Positions 44,057-52,524 of a stretch of 64,000 nucleotides of DNA are shown here, piece after piece. Within the stretch, counting starts at the first letter, position 1. Every line of letters starts with the position of its first letter. A program made the position numbers and the translations under genes. Source of the DNA: Deltaproteobacteria bacterium. GTDB lineage: Bacteria > Desulfobacterota > Desulfobacteria > Desulfobacterales > Desulfosarcinaceae. A model generated the notes under the pieces. It worked only from the letters and a program-made list of their open reading frames with translations. It searched no databases and had not been told where the DNA came from. The stretch spans positions 1 through 64,000 of the forward strand of contig JAHLLR010000024.1 in assembly GCA_020444075.1 (NCBI GenBank), read 5' to 3'.

Positions 44057-44506
44057 TCACGCTTCCTCGGGGACGACTTCCACGGTAATTTCCGGTTTGA
44101 TGCCTTGGTATACGCGGATGGGGACCTTGAACGTGCCGATGGTTTTTATGGGTTCATTGAGCAGCACCATCCGTTTTTCCACCTCGACATCCTGCTTCTT
44201 CAGGGCGTCAATGATGTCCCGAACGGTAACGGAACCGTATAGTTTGTCCGCCTCGTGGACTTTTGATGCGATAGTCACCATGACGGCTTCAAGTCGGTTG
44301 GCCATTTCGCGGGCAAACTCTTTTTCCTTGGCGATCTGCAGTTCAAATTTAGCCTTTTCCTGCTCAAGAAGCTTGCGCTGCTGGGGAGTGGCCGGAACGG
44401 CTTTGCTTTGGGGGAGCAGGTAGTTGCGTGCATATCCGTCCGCCACATTGACTTCGCTTCCGATGATGCCTAACGAACTGATGGTTTCTTTCAAAATTAC
44501 TTTCAT
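44057..44506 (-). CDS. rplI: 50S ribosomal protein L9
   Basis: Large-subunit protein with an N-terminal RNA-binding domain (MKVILKETISSLGIIGSEVNVADGYARNYLLP, signature in pieces), a long connecting helix and a C-terminal domain. 149 residues, normal. A good ribosome-binding site (GGAGGTT) precedes the ATG at 44506. It lies between the DUF2232 gene and dnaB. Confidence 0.97.
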   Translation of the reverse strand: MKVILKETISSLGIIGSEVNVADGYARNYLLPQSKAVPATPQQRKLLEQEKAKFELQIAKEKEFAREMANRLEAVMVTIASKVHEADKLYGSVTVRDIIDALKKQDVEVEKRMVLLNEPIKTIGTFKVPIRVYQGIKPEITVEVVPEEA

Positions 44507-44538
44507 GCTTAACCTCCAAAATAAGGACCGCCGGGATT

Positions 44539-45510
44539 TTACGCGGGCTGGTCCGGTTCACGCTTATTCGTGTCAATTTTTCTAAAATTGATCCACATGT
44601 CAAATAGCCCGATGCAGATGATTACCAGCAAAAATAGTTGTTGGAAAGCGATCATCATGTACAGGACCACCCGAAAGGCACGCGGCAGTTTCTTTTTTTC
44701 AAAGTAAAACGAAACAATGGCGATACCTTGAATGAAATAGATCGTCAGCAGCACCAGCAAACCGTTGACGCCGATCAGCCGGATCTGCGTTGCGGGCAGA
44801 AACATGATGAGGCCGCAGCCGATTACACCCCATATCAACGGTTCGGGAGCCCGCCAGTGATTGAGATGGCCAAAATCCGGAAAAGAAAGCCCCCGGCGTT
44901 CCATGATCGGCCGTGCGGCGATCAAATTGGTCCACGCCACAAACAGGATGGATGCGGCGGCCAGTGACGGCAATATCCGCACCAGCACATATTGAATCTT
45001 GTCAAGGGAGCCGGAAATGGTGTCAATGGTTTCCTGCGGAATGCCAATCCCTTTATACAAGTCAAGGGACAACGCCAGATTCGACGCTACGTACGTTGAA
45101 ACCAGGGCGTATATCCCCGTGTTGGCGACAGTGCAATAAAGCAGGATACCAACCAGACCGGCTCCTAACACAATCCCGCAGGCAGCTAGGACGGTCATTT
45201 CCACGGACAGCTCTTTTTCGAACATTTCGCTCATGGCAAAACCCAGGAACATGAGCCCTGCGAAAAAGAGAATGTCCATGGTTAATCCACCAAAAACGAG
45301 ACCCATTATCGCGATGGCCACCAGCGGAACAATCATGCCGCGGCGTCTGCCCAGTTTGGCCCGGTAAAAAAGAATCGGCAGGGGAATGAACATGGAGAAG
45401 AGAAAACCTACCACCGGCATAAAGACCGATACGGAAAAGATGACGAGGGTGGCCATCACGCCGGTAGCGATATCTTTCGATACTCCACTTTGAAATGGCA
45501 ACGGCGCCAT
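44539..45510 (-). CDS. YybS/DUF2232 family membrane protein
   Basis: 323-residue polytopic membrane protein with about eight hydrophobic segments. The N-terminal GVMATLVIFSVSVFMPVVG and the conserved position between rpsR and rplI identify it as the YybS/DUF2232 type. Function unknown; its steady association with rpsF-rpsR-rplI suggests a housekeeping envelope role. The C-terminal 30 residues are soluble and charged. Confidence 0.85.
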   Translation of the reverse strand: MAPLPFQSGVSKDIATGVMATLVIFSVSVFMPVVGFLFSMFIPLPILFYRAKLGRRRGMIVPLVAIAIMGLVFGGLTMDILFFAGLMFLGFAMSEMFEKELSVEMTVLAACGIVLGAGLVGILLYCTVANTGIYALVSTYVASNLALSLDLYKGIGIPQETIDTISGSLDKIQYVLVRILPSLAAASILFVAWTNLIAARPIMERRGLSFPDFGHLNHWRAPEPLIWGVIGCGLIMFLPATQIRLIGVNGLLVLLTIYFIQGIAIVSFYFEKKKLPRAFRVVLYMMIAFQQLFLLVIICIGLFDMWINFRKIDTNKREPDQPA

Positions 45511-45561
45511 CCGCTTCTCCTGGAAATTGGCGTTCTTGTCCCGCCGGGTGAACCTGACCGA

Positions 45562-45825
45562 CTACAGGTCAAAATTCCCTACATATGGCAGCAGGGCAAT
45601 GGTCCGCGCACGCTTGATGGCATGGGTCAGAGCCCGCTGGTGTTTGGCGCAGGCGCCGGAAATTCTCCGCGGGATGATCTTTCCTCGTTCGGTGGTGAAA
45701 TACTTCAGTGCGCGAGGATCTTTGTAATCGATAACAAGGCTCTGGTCTGCACAGAATCGGCAGACTTTGCGCCGGTGAAAAATTCTTTTTTTCTTTCTTC
45801 GGGGGCGGGGTTTTGAAACAGCCAT
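45562..45825 (-). CDS. rpsR: 30S ribosomal protein S18
   Basis: 87 residues with a basic N-terminus ([16 protein letters not shown]), CRFC, and the core [22 protein letters not shown] typical of S18. Begins 3 nt after rpsF on the minus strand. The extra cysteine pair near the N-terminus marks the Zn-type S18 variant. S6 and S18 bind as a heterodimer in the platform of the small subunit. Confidence 0.97.
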   Translation of the reverse strand: MAVSKPRPRRKKKRIFHRRKVCRFCADQSLVIDYKDPRALKYFTTERGKIIPRRISGACAKHQRALTHAIKRARTIALLPYVGNFDL

Positions 45826-45828
45826 AGG

Positions 45829-46260
45829 TTACTCCTCTTTATTTGCTTCGATAGGTTCATTGTTCTCGGTGGGTGCTTCAGTTTCAACGGCGTCGTCAGC
45901 CTTTTCGGCTGCCGCCTGCTCCGCTGCTGCCGCTTTTTCCGCCAGATCGGATTTGATGACGTCAAGGTCAGCATTCTCGTCCAGCAGGACTGTCATGAAC
46001 TTCATGACTTTGTCGTCAATTCTGAAAAACCGTTCCATCTCCTGAACCAATGCCCCGTCACCGCAAAAATCCAATCTCACATAGTGTCCCCGGTTTTTTT
46101 TCCTGATGTCGTAGGCTAGTTTTTTTGTACCCCAGTCATCCGTTTCGATCAGAAACCCCTTATACTGGGGAATCAGGTCGTTTAGCCGCTCAAAGATAGG
46201 CGTTTCCGCCTCCTTCGAGAGGTCCGGGTCAATAATGACGATCGTTTCGTACCGCTTCAT
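45829..46260 (-). CDS. rpsF: 30S ribosomal protein S6
   Basis: 143 residues; starts MKRYETIVIIDPDLSKEAE and contains GTKKLAYDIRKKNRGHYVRLDF, the S6 core. The last ~40 residues form an Ala/Glu-rich acidic tail (EKAAAAEQAAAEKADDAVET) longer than most S6 proteins. ATG at 46260 has AGGAGG upstream. First gene of the operon that runs to hflX. Confidence 0.97.
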   Translation of the reverse strand: MKRYETIVIIDPDLSKEAETPIFERLNDLIPQYKGFLIETDDWGTKKLAYDIRKKNRGHYVRLDFCGDGALVQEMERFFRIDDKVMKFMTVLLDENADLDVIKSDLAEKAAAAEQAAAEKADDAVETEAPTENNEPIEANKEE

Positions 46261-46273
46261 AAAACCTCCTTGT

Positions 46274-46300
46274 GGCTTTGAAGCCCCGGCTCAGGGCCGG
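46274..46300 (-). promoter_or_regulatory. rpsF leader double hairpin (candidate S6:S18 element)
   Basis: On the minus strand CCGGC-CCTGA-GCCGG is followed at once by GGCTT-CA-AAGCC, two adjacent stems ending about 13 nt before the rpsF ATG. Many rpsF operons carry a leader bound by the S6:S18 complex at a CCG-containing loop. The CCGG-rich fold and its position fit, but I could not align it with a covariance model. Confidence 0.4.
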
Positions 46301-46342
46301 AGCAAGGATGAGTGATTCCATCGGAATCAACAAAAATTAATA

Positions 46343-46372
46343 CAAATATCACCAACTGAAAAAAACTGTCAA
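46343..46372 (-). promoter_or_regulatory. promoter of the rpsF-rpsR-DUF2232-rplI-dnaB-hflX operon
   Basis: On the minus strand a perfect TTGACA (46372-46367) is followed after 18 nt by TATTTG (46348-46343) in an AT-rich context. The inferred start would give a leader of roughly 75 nt containing the two hairpins before rpsF. Confidence 0.55.
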
Positions 46373-46431
46373 GCGCTTAGTGCAAATCAGGGCGCTCCAA
46401 ACCTGATTAAAGTTATTTTGTCTTGCACCAT

Positions 46432-46459
46432 AAAAAAAGGGGCGGTGTAACCGTCCCTT
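46432..46459 (-). terminator. rho-independent terminator of tRNA-Lys
   Basis: On the minus strand GGGACGGT-TAC-ACCGCCCC (8 bp with one G-U pair) is followed by seven T. It lies 11 nt beyond the 3' end of the tRNA and is the natural end of its transcript. Confidence 0.85.
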
Positions 46460-46470
46460 GAAAAATTCGT

Positions 46471-46547
46471 TGGTGGGCCGTGAAGGAATCGAACCTTCAA
46501 CCTACTGATTAAGAGTCAGGTGCTCTGCCTAGTTGAGCTAACGGCCC
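46471..46547 (-). tRNA. tRNA-Lys (anticodon CUU)
   Basis: 77 nt on the minus strand folding as a full cloverleaf: acceptor GGGCCGT/ACGGCCC; D arm with TAGCTCAACTAGGCAGAGCA; anticodon stem TGA/TCA with loop CTCTTAA (anticodon CTT, reading AAG); T arm with GGTTCGATTCC; discriminator A and genomically encoded CCA. It has its own promoter (46573-46601) and terminator (46432-46459), so it is monocistronic. Confidence 0.95.
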
Positions 46548-46572
46548 TTTGGTGATACCAAAACAAAAGCGT

Positions 46573-46601
46573 CTAATAACAGCCAAAATAGTGGATGTCA
46601 A
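46573..46601 (-). promoter_or_regulatory. strong promoter of tRNA-Lys
   Basis: On the minus strand TTGACA (46601-46596) and TATTAG (46578-46573) are exactly 17 nt apart, 25 nt before the tRNA 5' end. The -35 is perfect and the -10 matches at four of six positions. Confidence 0.7.
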
Positions 46602-46640
46602 CGCGTTTTTTTTGCCTTTACGGCCGAATAGACAGACCCT

Positions 46641-47399
46641 TTATGCACCCGACCATCCTTTGGCCTTGTTCCGGCTGATTCGCGCTCGATCCCGCTTCCA
46701 TTCATTTTTGCGTTGGCGTGATCTTTTCTTGGATTGATCGCTGGCGGTCGAATCCGTCGTCAGGTCCACCAGGTAGCTTCCCGGTGCCTTTGGAACTGCC
46801 GGGGTTTTGGGCATATCCACCTGCTTGGGACCCGGCTGTTTTTTGGGAGGCGGCGGGCCGCTGAAACTGCCAAGCGGCAAACAGTTTGACAGAAACAATA
46901 GTTTGCCGAAGCGCCATACGGTGGCGCCATTTTTCCGGGCATTTTCCGAATTCACGGTCAGCATTACGGGGCATGGATCGATCCGCCGGCCAAGCCGCAG
47001 GGCCAGGGCCATATCGTTGGATAGGATGATCCGATTCCCGGAGGTGGAGGCGGGCAGGCCTTTTTCCAGAAAGACGGGGTAGGCACGCCGGCGAACCGGG
47101 TAATACAGCAGTTTGGGAAAGGAGTCCGGAATGTACGGAAAAATGAGAAGGGACCGGTCAACGGCGCGGATCAGGTTGTCTTCGATCTCAACCGGTGGTG
47201 AATCGGTTGAGTAGATCGCTTCACGAATCTGAGTCAACCGCACATGGCGCCAACCGGGTTCTTCAGCCAGTGCCTTCATAAAGTCTTTGATTTTTACGTA
47301 GCCGTTCTCGTCGGGAAGCAGGCCGAATTCATCCGGTTGTCGGCCAAGGATATAGATAAGCAATTTTGAGAGTTTATTTACGGATTGGCGGTATTTCAT
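46641..47399 (-). CDS. KptA/Tpt1-like (RNA 2'-phosphotransferase fold) protein lacking catalytic residues
   Basis: 252 residues. The order of motifs follows the KptA/Tpt1 family: LSKLLIYILGRQPDEFGLLP then GYVKIKDFM (winged-helix part); IRAV; LLYYP and FLEKGL; IILSNDMALALRLGRR; FLSNCLP. At the catalytic positions of E. coli KptA it differs: LRH reads LGR, RAVQGHS reads RAVDRSL, LYHGT reads LYYPV and HVHLS reads RIILS. Hence it probably does not transfer 2'-phosphate by the usual mechanism. A Pro-rich linker leads to a strongly basic tail (KKRSRQRKNEWKRDRARISR). It stands just upstream of tRNA-Lys. Similarity was judged from memory and is not verified by a search. Confidence 0.7.
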   Translation of the reverse strand: MKYRQSVNKLSKLLIYILGRQPDEFGLLPDENGYVKIKDFMKALAEEPGWRHVRLTQIREAIYSTDSPPVEIEDNLIRAVDRSLLIFPYIPDSFPKLLYYPVRRRAYPVFLEKGLPASTSGNRIILSNDMALALRLGRRIDPCPVMLTVNSENARKNGATVWRFGKLLFLSNCLPLGSFSGPPPPKKQPGPKQVDMPKTPAVPKAPGSYLVDLTTDSTASDQSKKRSRQRKNEWKRDRARISRNKAKGWSGA

Positions 47400-47518
47400 C
47401 GGTCGTCGGAAAAGTGTGTTGCGTTTGTTGGGTTTAAAATTCGATCAGCCATCATGGAGCAAGCCCGGCTGTCTTCCGCCTTTCAACTTTCGTTCTTTGT
47501 CCTCGGCTTTTGCCCGGC

Positions 47519-47547
47519 TTGACCTGTCAGCGCGTGTTTGGTAGTTT
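47519..47547 (+). promoter_or_regulatory. candidate hemL promoter
   Basis: TTGACC (47519-47524) and TAGTTT (47542-47547) are 17 nt apart in the 218-nt gap between the KptA-like gene and hemL. The -35 is good and the -10 is poor. Nothing else is evident in the gap. Confidence 0.35.
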
Positions 47548-47617
47548 CCGCATCCAACAACCAAAAAGTCAACCGGTTTCATTCCGATCCCATTAAAATC
47601 AGAAAGGATGAAAAGCA

Positions 47618-48901
47618 ATGAACAAGGAGAGATCCACGGTATTGTACAAACGGGCACAGGAACTGATTCCCGGCGGCGTGAACAGTCCCGTAAGGGCTTG
47701 CCGGTCTGTGGGAACGGATCCGTTGTTTATCGACCATGCCGACGGGTGTCGGTTGTTTGACGCCGACGGCAATGCGTATATCGATTATATCGGATCCTGG
47801 GGCCCGATGATTCTGGGCCACCGGCACCCAGCGGTGATCGCGGCCATTTCGTCCGCTCTGGAGAAAGGAACGAGTTTTGGGGCGCCTACCGAATTGGAAA
47901 TTGAACTGGCGGAACTGATCGTCAATGCTGTTTCTTCGGTGGATATGGTGCGAATGGTTAATTCGGGAACGGAAGCCACCATGAGCGCCATCCGGCTGGC
48001 CCGGGGGTATACCGGCCGGGATAAGATCATCAAATTTGACGGCTGTTACCACGGACATGCCGATTCTCTGCTGGTGGAAGCGGGTTCCGGCGTCGCGACG
48101 CTGCAAATTCCCGGCAGTTCTGGCGTTCCCGCCACGTTTGTCGAGCATACCTTATCGCTTCCCTACAATGACATCGATACGGTTGAAAAGGTGATGGCCG
48201 AAAAGGGGGATCAGGTTGCCTGCATCATTGTGGAGCCGGTGGCCGGAAACATGGGGTTGGTGCTGCCTGATGACCGGTTTCTTGAAACCCTCCGTGAAAC
48301 GACAGAAAGGTACGGTGCCATACTCATTTTCGATGAGGTTATGACCGGGTTCAGGGTTGCTTTTGGCGGGGCCCAGGAACGTTATGGCATAACCCCTGAC
48401 CTGACCTGCTTCGGTAAAATTATCGGTGGAGGCCTGCCGGTGGGTGCCTACGGCGGCCGTCGGGAAATTATGGAACACATCGCCCCCATGGGACCCGTTT
48501 ATCAGGCGGGTACCCTGTCCGGTAACCCTTTGGCCATGGCTGCGGGCATAGCGACGTTGAAACAATTAAAAAAACCCGGCTTCTATGAAAACTTGGAGGC
48601 GCAGGCTGAAAGGTTGATCACCGGGCTGACATCAATTGCCGAAAAGGCCCATATTCCCATTTCCTGCGCCAGGTCAGGCGCCATGCTGGGCATGTTTTTT
48701 ACCGATCAACCGGTGAAAAGTTTTGCCGACGCCAAAACATCTGACTTAAAAAGATTCTCGCTATACTACAAAGGGATGCTGGAAAAGGGCATTTATCTGG
48801 CGCCATCTCAGTTTGAGGCTTTTTTTCTGTCCGCTGCTCACGATGGCGAGGCTATCGAACAAACCCTGTCTGCGGCTGAAACCGTTTTTTCCCATCTTTA
48901 G
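47618..48901 (+). CDS. hemL: glutamate-1-semialdehyde 2,1-aminomutase
   Basis: PLP enzyme making 5-aminolevulinate in the C5 tetrapyrrole pathway, needed for haem, sirohaem and cobamides. 427 residues. The PLP-lysine region is [17 protein letters not shown]; the fold-type I aminotransferase motif [15 protein letters not shown] carries the PLP-contacting Asp; and [20 protein letters not shown] is diagnostic. ATG 47618 follows AGAAAGGA by 9 nt. Monocistronic, ending in a strong terminator. Confidence 0.96.
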   Translation: MNKERSTVLYKRAQELIPGGVNSPVRACRSVGTDPLFIDHADGCRLFDADGNAYIDYIGSWGPMILGHRHPAVIAAISSALEKGTSFGAPTELEIELAELIVNAVSSVDMVRMVNSGTEATMSAIRLARGYTGRDKIIKFDGCYHGHADSLLVEAGSGVATLQIPGSSGVPATFVEHTLSLPYNDIDTVEKVMAEKGDQVACIIVEPVAGNMGLVLPDDRFLETLRETTERYGAILIFDEVMTGFRVAFGGAQERYGITPDLTCFGKIIGGGLPVGAYGGRREIMEHIAPMGPVYQAGTLSGNPLAMAAGIATLKQLKKPGFYENLEAQAERLITGLTSIAEKAHIPISCARSGAMLGMFFTDQPVKSFADAKTSDLKRFSLYYKGMLEKGIYLAPSQFEAFFLSAAHDGEAIEQTLSAAETVFSHL

Positions 48902-48911
48902 AAAAAGCGCA

Positions 48912-48955
48912 TAAAAAAACCCTTGCCACGGACCATCCGGCAAGGGTTTTTTTTC
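48912..48955. terminator. bidirectional rho-independent terminator between hemL and the small lipoprotein gene
   Basis: AAAAAACCCTTGCC and GGCAAGGGTTTTTTTT form a stem of eight GC/AT pairs extended by A-T pairs, with U tracts on both strands. It serves hemL from the left and the minus-strand gene from the right. Confidence 0.9.
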
Positions 48956-48977
48956 GCTGGCGGTTGTCAGACCCGGG

Positions 48978-49283
48978 TTAAAAGGAATAATTCAAGCGGA
49001 ACCATGGATTCAGATGGTCGCTCCGCTCGTTTGCAGGGTCGAAGGCGGACTCTCCCTGGACATACTCGAGAATGCATTCGACATTGATGTTCAGCGATGA
49101 ATTGGCGGAAATAGACAGGCAGACCCCGTGACCATCATCTGCGTTAAGCGGGGGGAGTGTATTTGTATTGATCAGCGCATAACCGGGGCCGGCAGTTTTA
49201 AACAAGCCATATCCGGAACCGGTGGTGCAGCCACAGAATAAGATTGCCATCGCCGATAACACCAAGAAAACTGTTTTTTTCAT
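48978..49283 (-). CDS. small putative lipoprotein of unknown function
   Basis: 101 residues with a clear signal sequence, MKKTVFLVLSAMAILFCGC, ending in a lipobox-like LFCGC with the modifiable Cys at about 19. The mature part is rich in Asn, Ser and Gly and ends LNPWFRLNYSF. A terminal Phe preceded by alternating hydrophobic residues recalls the last strand of outer-membrane barrels. I do not recognise a family. AAGGATCC lies before the ATG at 49283. Likely periplasm-facing. Confidence 0.7.
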   Translation of the reverse strand: MKKTVFLVLSAMAILFCGCTTGSGYGLFKTAGPGYALINTNTLPPLNADDGHGVCLSISANSSLNINVECILEYVQGESAFDPANERSDHLNPWFRLNYSF

Positions 49284-49393
49284 TTTTGGATCCTTGTTTT
49301 TAATGGCGGTGTCTTGATGTCAGATGTTTCTGTGCATTTTTGTATCGCCCGAGTGACAAAATACGTCTATTTTTGTGAAACCGTCCTCAACCG

Positions 49394-50332
49394 TCAATTA
49401 AAGAAATAATTCATGGGATTGACGGCCACTCCATTTAAGCGGATTTCGTAGTGAAGGTGCGGACCAGTGCTTCGACCCGTATTGCCTACCAGGGCGATGG
49501 CTTCACCCCGTTTCACGCGGTCACCCTTTTTCTTGAGTATCTTCTGCGTATGGCCATATCGGGTCACCATTCCGAATCCGTGTTCGATGGCTACCATTTT
49601 TCCCATGAGCCCTTTGTTGCCTGCATAGGTTACAATCCCGTCTGCCGGTGCAAGGATCGGCGATCCTTCATGCGTGGCGATATCAAGCCCTCGATGAAAC
49701 TCACGGCGGCCGGTAAAGGGTGACTCACGGTATCCGAAACGCGATGAAATCCACCCTTTTAACGGTTGGATGGAGGGGGTGGCGGCCAATAAGTTCCGTT
49801 TTCCTTCCAGTTGGCTGAATATCGACGAAAATGAATTTTTCTGGTTATGGGAGGCCTGATCGATTTCATTGATTTCAACGTGCATATCTCTGACAAGTTC
49901 CTGATAATCCTGTTCTATCATCGTCGAGGGATCCAGGTCTTCCGGATCAGAGCCGCCCACACCAAAGATACTTGACCCATCATTGCCGGGATCAAGATTG
50001 GCAATTATTCGAATTTTTTGTTCGAAATTTCCAAGTTCGGCCAATTTTGTGTTTAATGAGTTAATTTTATTTGAAAAAGCAACGATTTGATTCTGGTGCT
50101 GAACAACCAGTTCTTCTTGTGTTCGCAACGATGAACGAAGACGTTCGACATCCTTCACTTCGGTTTTCAAGCGAAGATAATCGGATATGCCTAAATAAAG
50201 GGCGATTGCTAAAACCATTGATACCATGGCGGCCATCGGAAACAGCATTCTGGGAATGGTTGTCTGTTTGACAGGCGTACCCGCAGCGTCAAAAATCAAC
50301 AGGGTCAGTTTTTTCTTCATCGTCACCATCAT
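49394..50332 (-). CDS. M23 family (LytM-type) metallopeptidase
   Basis: 312 residues: a basic N-terminus, one membrane helix (about 27-48), a coiled coil (about 50-110) and a C-terminal LytM domain (about 195-305). The zinc ligands appear in HRGLDIATHEG and GPHLHYEIRLNG. Anchored in the inner membrane and facing the periplasm; such proteins either cut peptidoglycan cross-links or, like EnvC/NlpD, activate amidases. The key H/D/H pattern is intact, so catalysis is possible. Start at 50332 or at the internal ATG 50320. Confidence 0.9.
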   Translation of the reverse strand: MMVTMKKKLTLLIFDAAGTPVKQTTIPRMLFPMAAMVSMVLAIALYLGISDYLRLKTEVKDVERLRSSLRTQEELVVQHQNQIVAFSNKINSLNTKLAELGNFEQKIRIIANLDPGNDGSSIFGVGGSDPEDLDPSTMIEQDYQELVRDMHVEINEIDQASHNQKNSFSSIFSQLEGKRNLLAATPSIQPLKGWISSRFGYRESPFTGRREFHRGLDIATHEGSPILAPADGIVTYAGNKGLMGKMVAIEHGFGMVTRYGHTQKILKKKGDRVKRGEAIALVGNTGRSTGPHLHYEIRLNGVAVNPMNYFFN

Positions 50333-50352
50333 TGATCAGGCCTGTAAAGGCA

Positions 50353-50709
50353 TTAATTCTGAAAGGTTGCTTGGTTAACCGGAACCAGGTCAACTGTGCA
50401 ATGTCCCTCGAAACGGCCTTCCCGTTCGTTGCTAATGTGACCAATTCGGGTTTCGATCTGTTTCTTTGGGCATTGGGCGTCACTGCTGTAATACGTCATG
50501 TTCAGAACGCAACCGGCCTTGAGTTTGGGAAGAACCGCAGAATTTTCTTTGACCACAACGAACATGGGGCTCGATTCGCTGCGCCATATCTTGAATTGAT
50601 AGAGCGGATGCGGTTCATCGATGGCAAACTCAACGCTGTAAAATCCTGCGGATTTCAATGATTCTTTAAACTTACTGACGGTGCTGGTATTCATTTCAAT
50701 GGCTGTCAT
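50353..50709 (-). CDS. hypothetical protein, 118 residues
   Basis: Soluble, no signal peptide. It starts MTAIEMNTSTVSKFKESL; ATG 50709 is preferred over the frame opening at 50748 because GGAGGT lies 7 nt before it. The middle has alternating hydrophobic residues (YQFKIWRSESSPMFVVVKE) and the second half looks beta-rich (GCVLNMTYYSSDAQCPKKQ, then EGHCTVDLVPV). A PilZ-like small barrel is conceivable, but the RxxxR and DxSxxG c-di-GMP motifs are absent. It lies between the M23 peptidase and the sigma-54 activator on the same strand. Confidence 0.65.
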   Translation of the reverse strand: MTAIEMNTSTVSKFKESLKSAGFYSVEFAIDEPHPLYQFKIWRSESSPMFVVVKENSAVLPKLKAGCVLNMTYYSSDAQCPKKQIETRIGHISNEREGRFEGHCTVDLVPVNQATFQN

Positions 50710-50885
50710 GACAATACCTCCGGGATACAATAATCTGCTCAGGGCCAATTTCTGAATTCAACTGAACAATCTTGAAGCAATTATGATGCCATGAAGAACC
50801 TTAGTCACTGGGCAAACTTCAAGCGCTAACTGGGTATCGGCAGTTTTGGGAAAGTCTTGAATTGGAGTGGCTAAAAAACGCAGGA

Positions 50886-52391
50886 TCAGGCAAGATCCCG
50901 GATGTCATACCGGGTGATCAGTCGTGACAGGTAGGTTCGCTGAATATCCATTACTTTTGCGGCTTTGCTTCTGTTGCCACCGGTATGTTTAAGGTTGAGC
51001 AGGATAAATTCTTTTTTGAATTCATTGAGGGCTTCATCGAGGGTGAGTCCGACTTTCAGGCCGGCGAATTTCGGCAGCGATGAGGCAATGGGCAGATCTT
51101 CCGGCATGATTGTTTTTCCGTTTCCCATTACCACGGCGCGTTCGATGGCGTTCCTCAACTCGCGAATGTTACCGGGCCAGTTGTAGCGGCACATCTTGTC
51201 CATGGCGGCTTCAGATATGGTCAGGTCCGACAGGCCGGTCTCTTTTTTAAACACATCAAGAAAATGCTCGACCAGAAAGGTGACGTCTTCGAGTCGCTCC
51301 CTCAGTGGGGGTATATTGAGTTGAACCACGTTCAGCCGGTAAAACAGATCCTCCCGGAATTTGCCCTCCTCCACCTCTTTCTTCAGATTCTTGTTGGTGG
51401 CCGATAGTACCCGCACATCTACGGTGATGGGGATATTGCCACCGACTCGGTAAAAGACTCCTTCCTGGAGCACACGCAGCAGTTTGGCCTGTATGCCCGG
51501 GGCCATTTCACCGATTTCATCAAGAAAGAGGGTCCCTTCGTGGGCGGTTTCGAACTTTCCGAGTTTGCGGCCTGCCGCACCGGTAAATGCGCCTTTTTCG
51601 TGACCGAAGAGTTCCGATTCTAAAAGGGGCTCGGGAAGGGCTGCGCAGTTCAGAACCACCAGCGGTTTATCTTTGCGGGGGCTTTCACGATGGATCAGAC
51701 GCGCCAGCAGTTCTTTACCCGTGCCGCTTTCTCCTTGAATCAGGGCCGTGGTTTTGGTGCGGGAGAGTTTTTGAGCGTCTTCCAGTACTTTGTTTAAGAT
51801 AATGCTTTTGCCGATGATCTGGTGTCTTTCACCCAACTCCTTCTTCAGGTTCAAATTCTCCTGGCGAACCTGTTCCAGGCTTCGCGCACTGCCGATAGCC
51901 AGGGCGGCGAGGCTGGCAAATTCTTCGAGAACGGCCATGTCCGCCTGGGAAAACTGGGTGGTGTCCTTTTTGTTGATGACCTGAACGACACCGATGATAT
52001 TGCTGTTGATTTTTAAGGGGACGCAGGCCATCGAACGGGTTTCATAATCAATGCTGTCGCTGATTTCACGCATCCACCGGTTGTCCTGCTGGGCATCGGC
52101 AATGAGCAGGGGGTGGCCGGTTTTTGCCACGTGGCCGGCGATTCCCTGGCCAATTTTTATCCGGAATTCTTTGACCTCCTCGCCTTTGGCGCCGGTGGTC
52201 ACCTTGAAATAGAGCGTGTTGGTCGTGGGGTCCAGCAGAAGCAGGGAGGCGGCTTCCGCACGCACGACGCCAGTCGCCGATTCGATAATCAATTGGAGGA
52301 GTTTATCCAGATCCTGTACGGAAGAGACCCAGGATGAAATGGCCTTCAACTGGTCAATGGGGGTGTTGGCATCGCAGGTGTCTGTTTTCAT
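50886..52391 (-). CDS. sigma-54-dependent transcriptional activator with GAF sensor domain
   Basis: 501 residues: GAF domain (about 28-175), AAA+ domain (about 195-425) with Walker [16 protein letters not shown], the sigma-54-contacting GAFTGA loop in [14 protein letters not shown], and LFLDEIGEM, then a Fis-type helix-turn-helix at the end ([20 protein letters not shown]). NifA-like layout without a phosphoacceptor domain, so control is by a small ligand or protein bound to GAF. Its targets are unknown; no clear -24/-12 promoter was found nearby. Confidence 0.92.
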   Translation of the reverse strand: MKTDTCDANTPIDQLKAISSWVSSVQDLDKLLQLIIESATGVVRAEAASLLLLDPTTNTLYFKVTTGAKGEEVKEFRIKIGQGIAGHVAKTGHPLLIADAQQDNRWMREISDSIDYETRSMACVPLKINSNIIGVVQVINKKDTTQFSQADMAVLEEFASLAALAIGSARSLEQVRQENLNLKKELGERHQIIGKSIILNKVLEDAQKLSRTKTTALIQGESGTGKELLARLIHRESPRKDKPLVVLNCAALPEPLLESELFGHEKGAFTGAAGRKLGKFETAHEGTLFLDEIGEMAPGIQAKLLRVLQEGVFYRVGGNIPITVDVRVLSATNKNLKKEVEEGKFREDLFYRLNVVQLNIPPLRERLEDVTFLVEHFLDVFKKETGLSDLTISEAAMDKMCRYNWPGNIRELRNAIERAVVMGNGKTIMPEDLPIASSLPKFAGLKVGLTLDEALNEFKKEFILLNLKHTGGNRSKAAKVMDIQRTYLSRLITRYDIRDLA

Positions 52392-52524
52392 AACCTATAA
52401 TCTTTGTGGCGATTAGGCCGGTTATTGGGGAAAAGATAGTTGTTGCCGGGTAAAGAAGTGTTATTAACTCGGCCTCATATTAGCTCATGCATCCATCAGG
52501 TGTCAAATCAAATGATGGATATCA

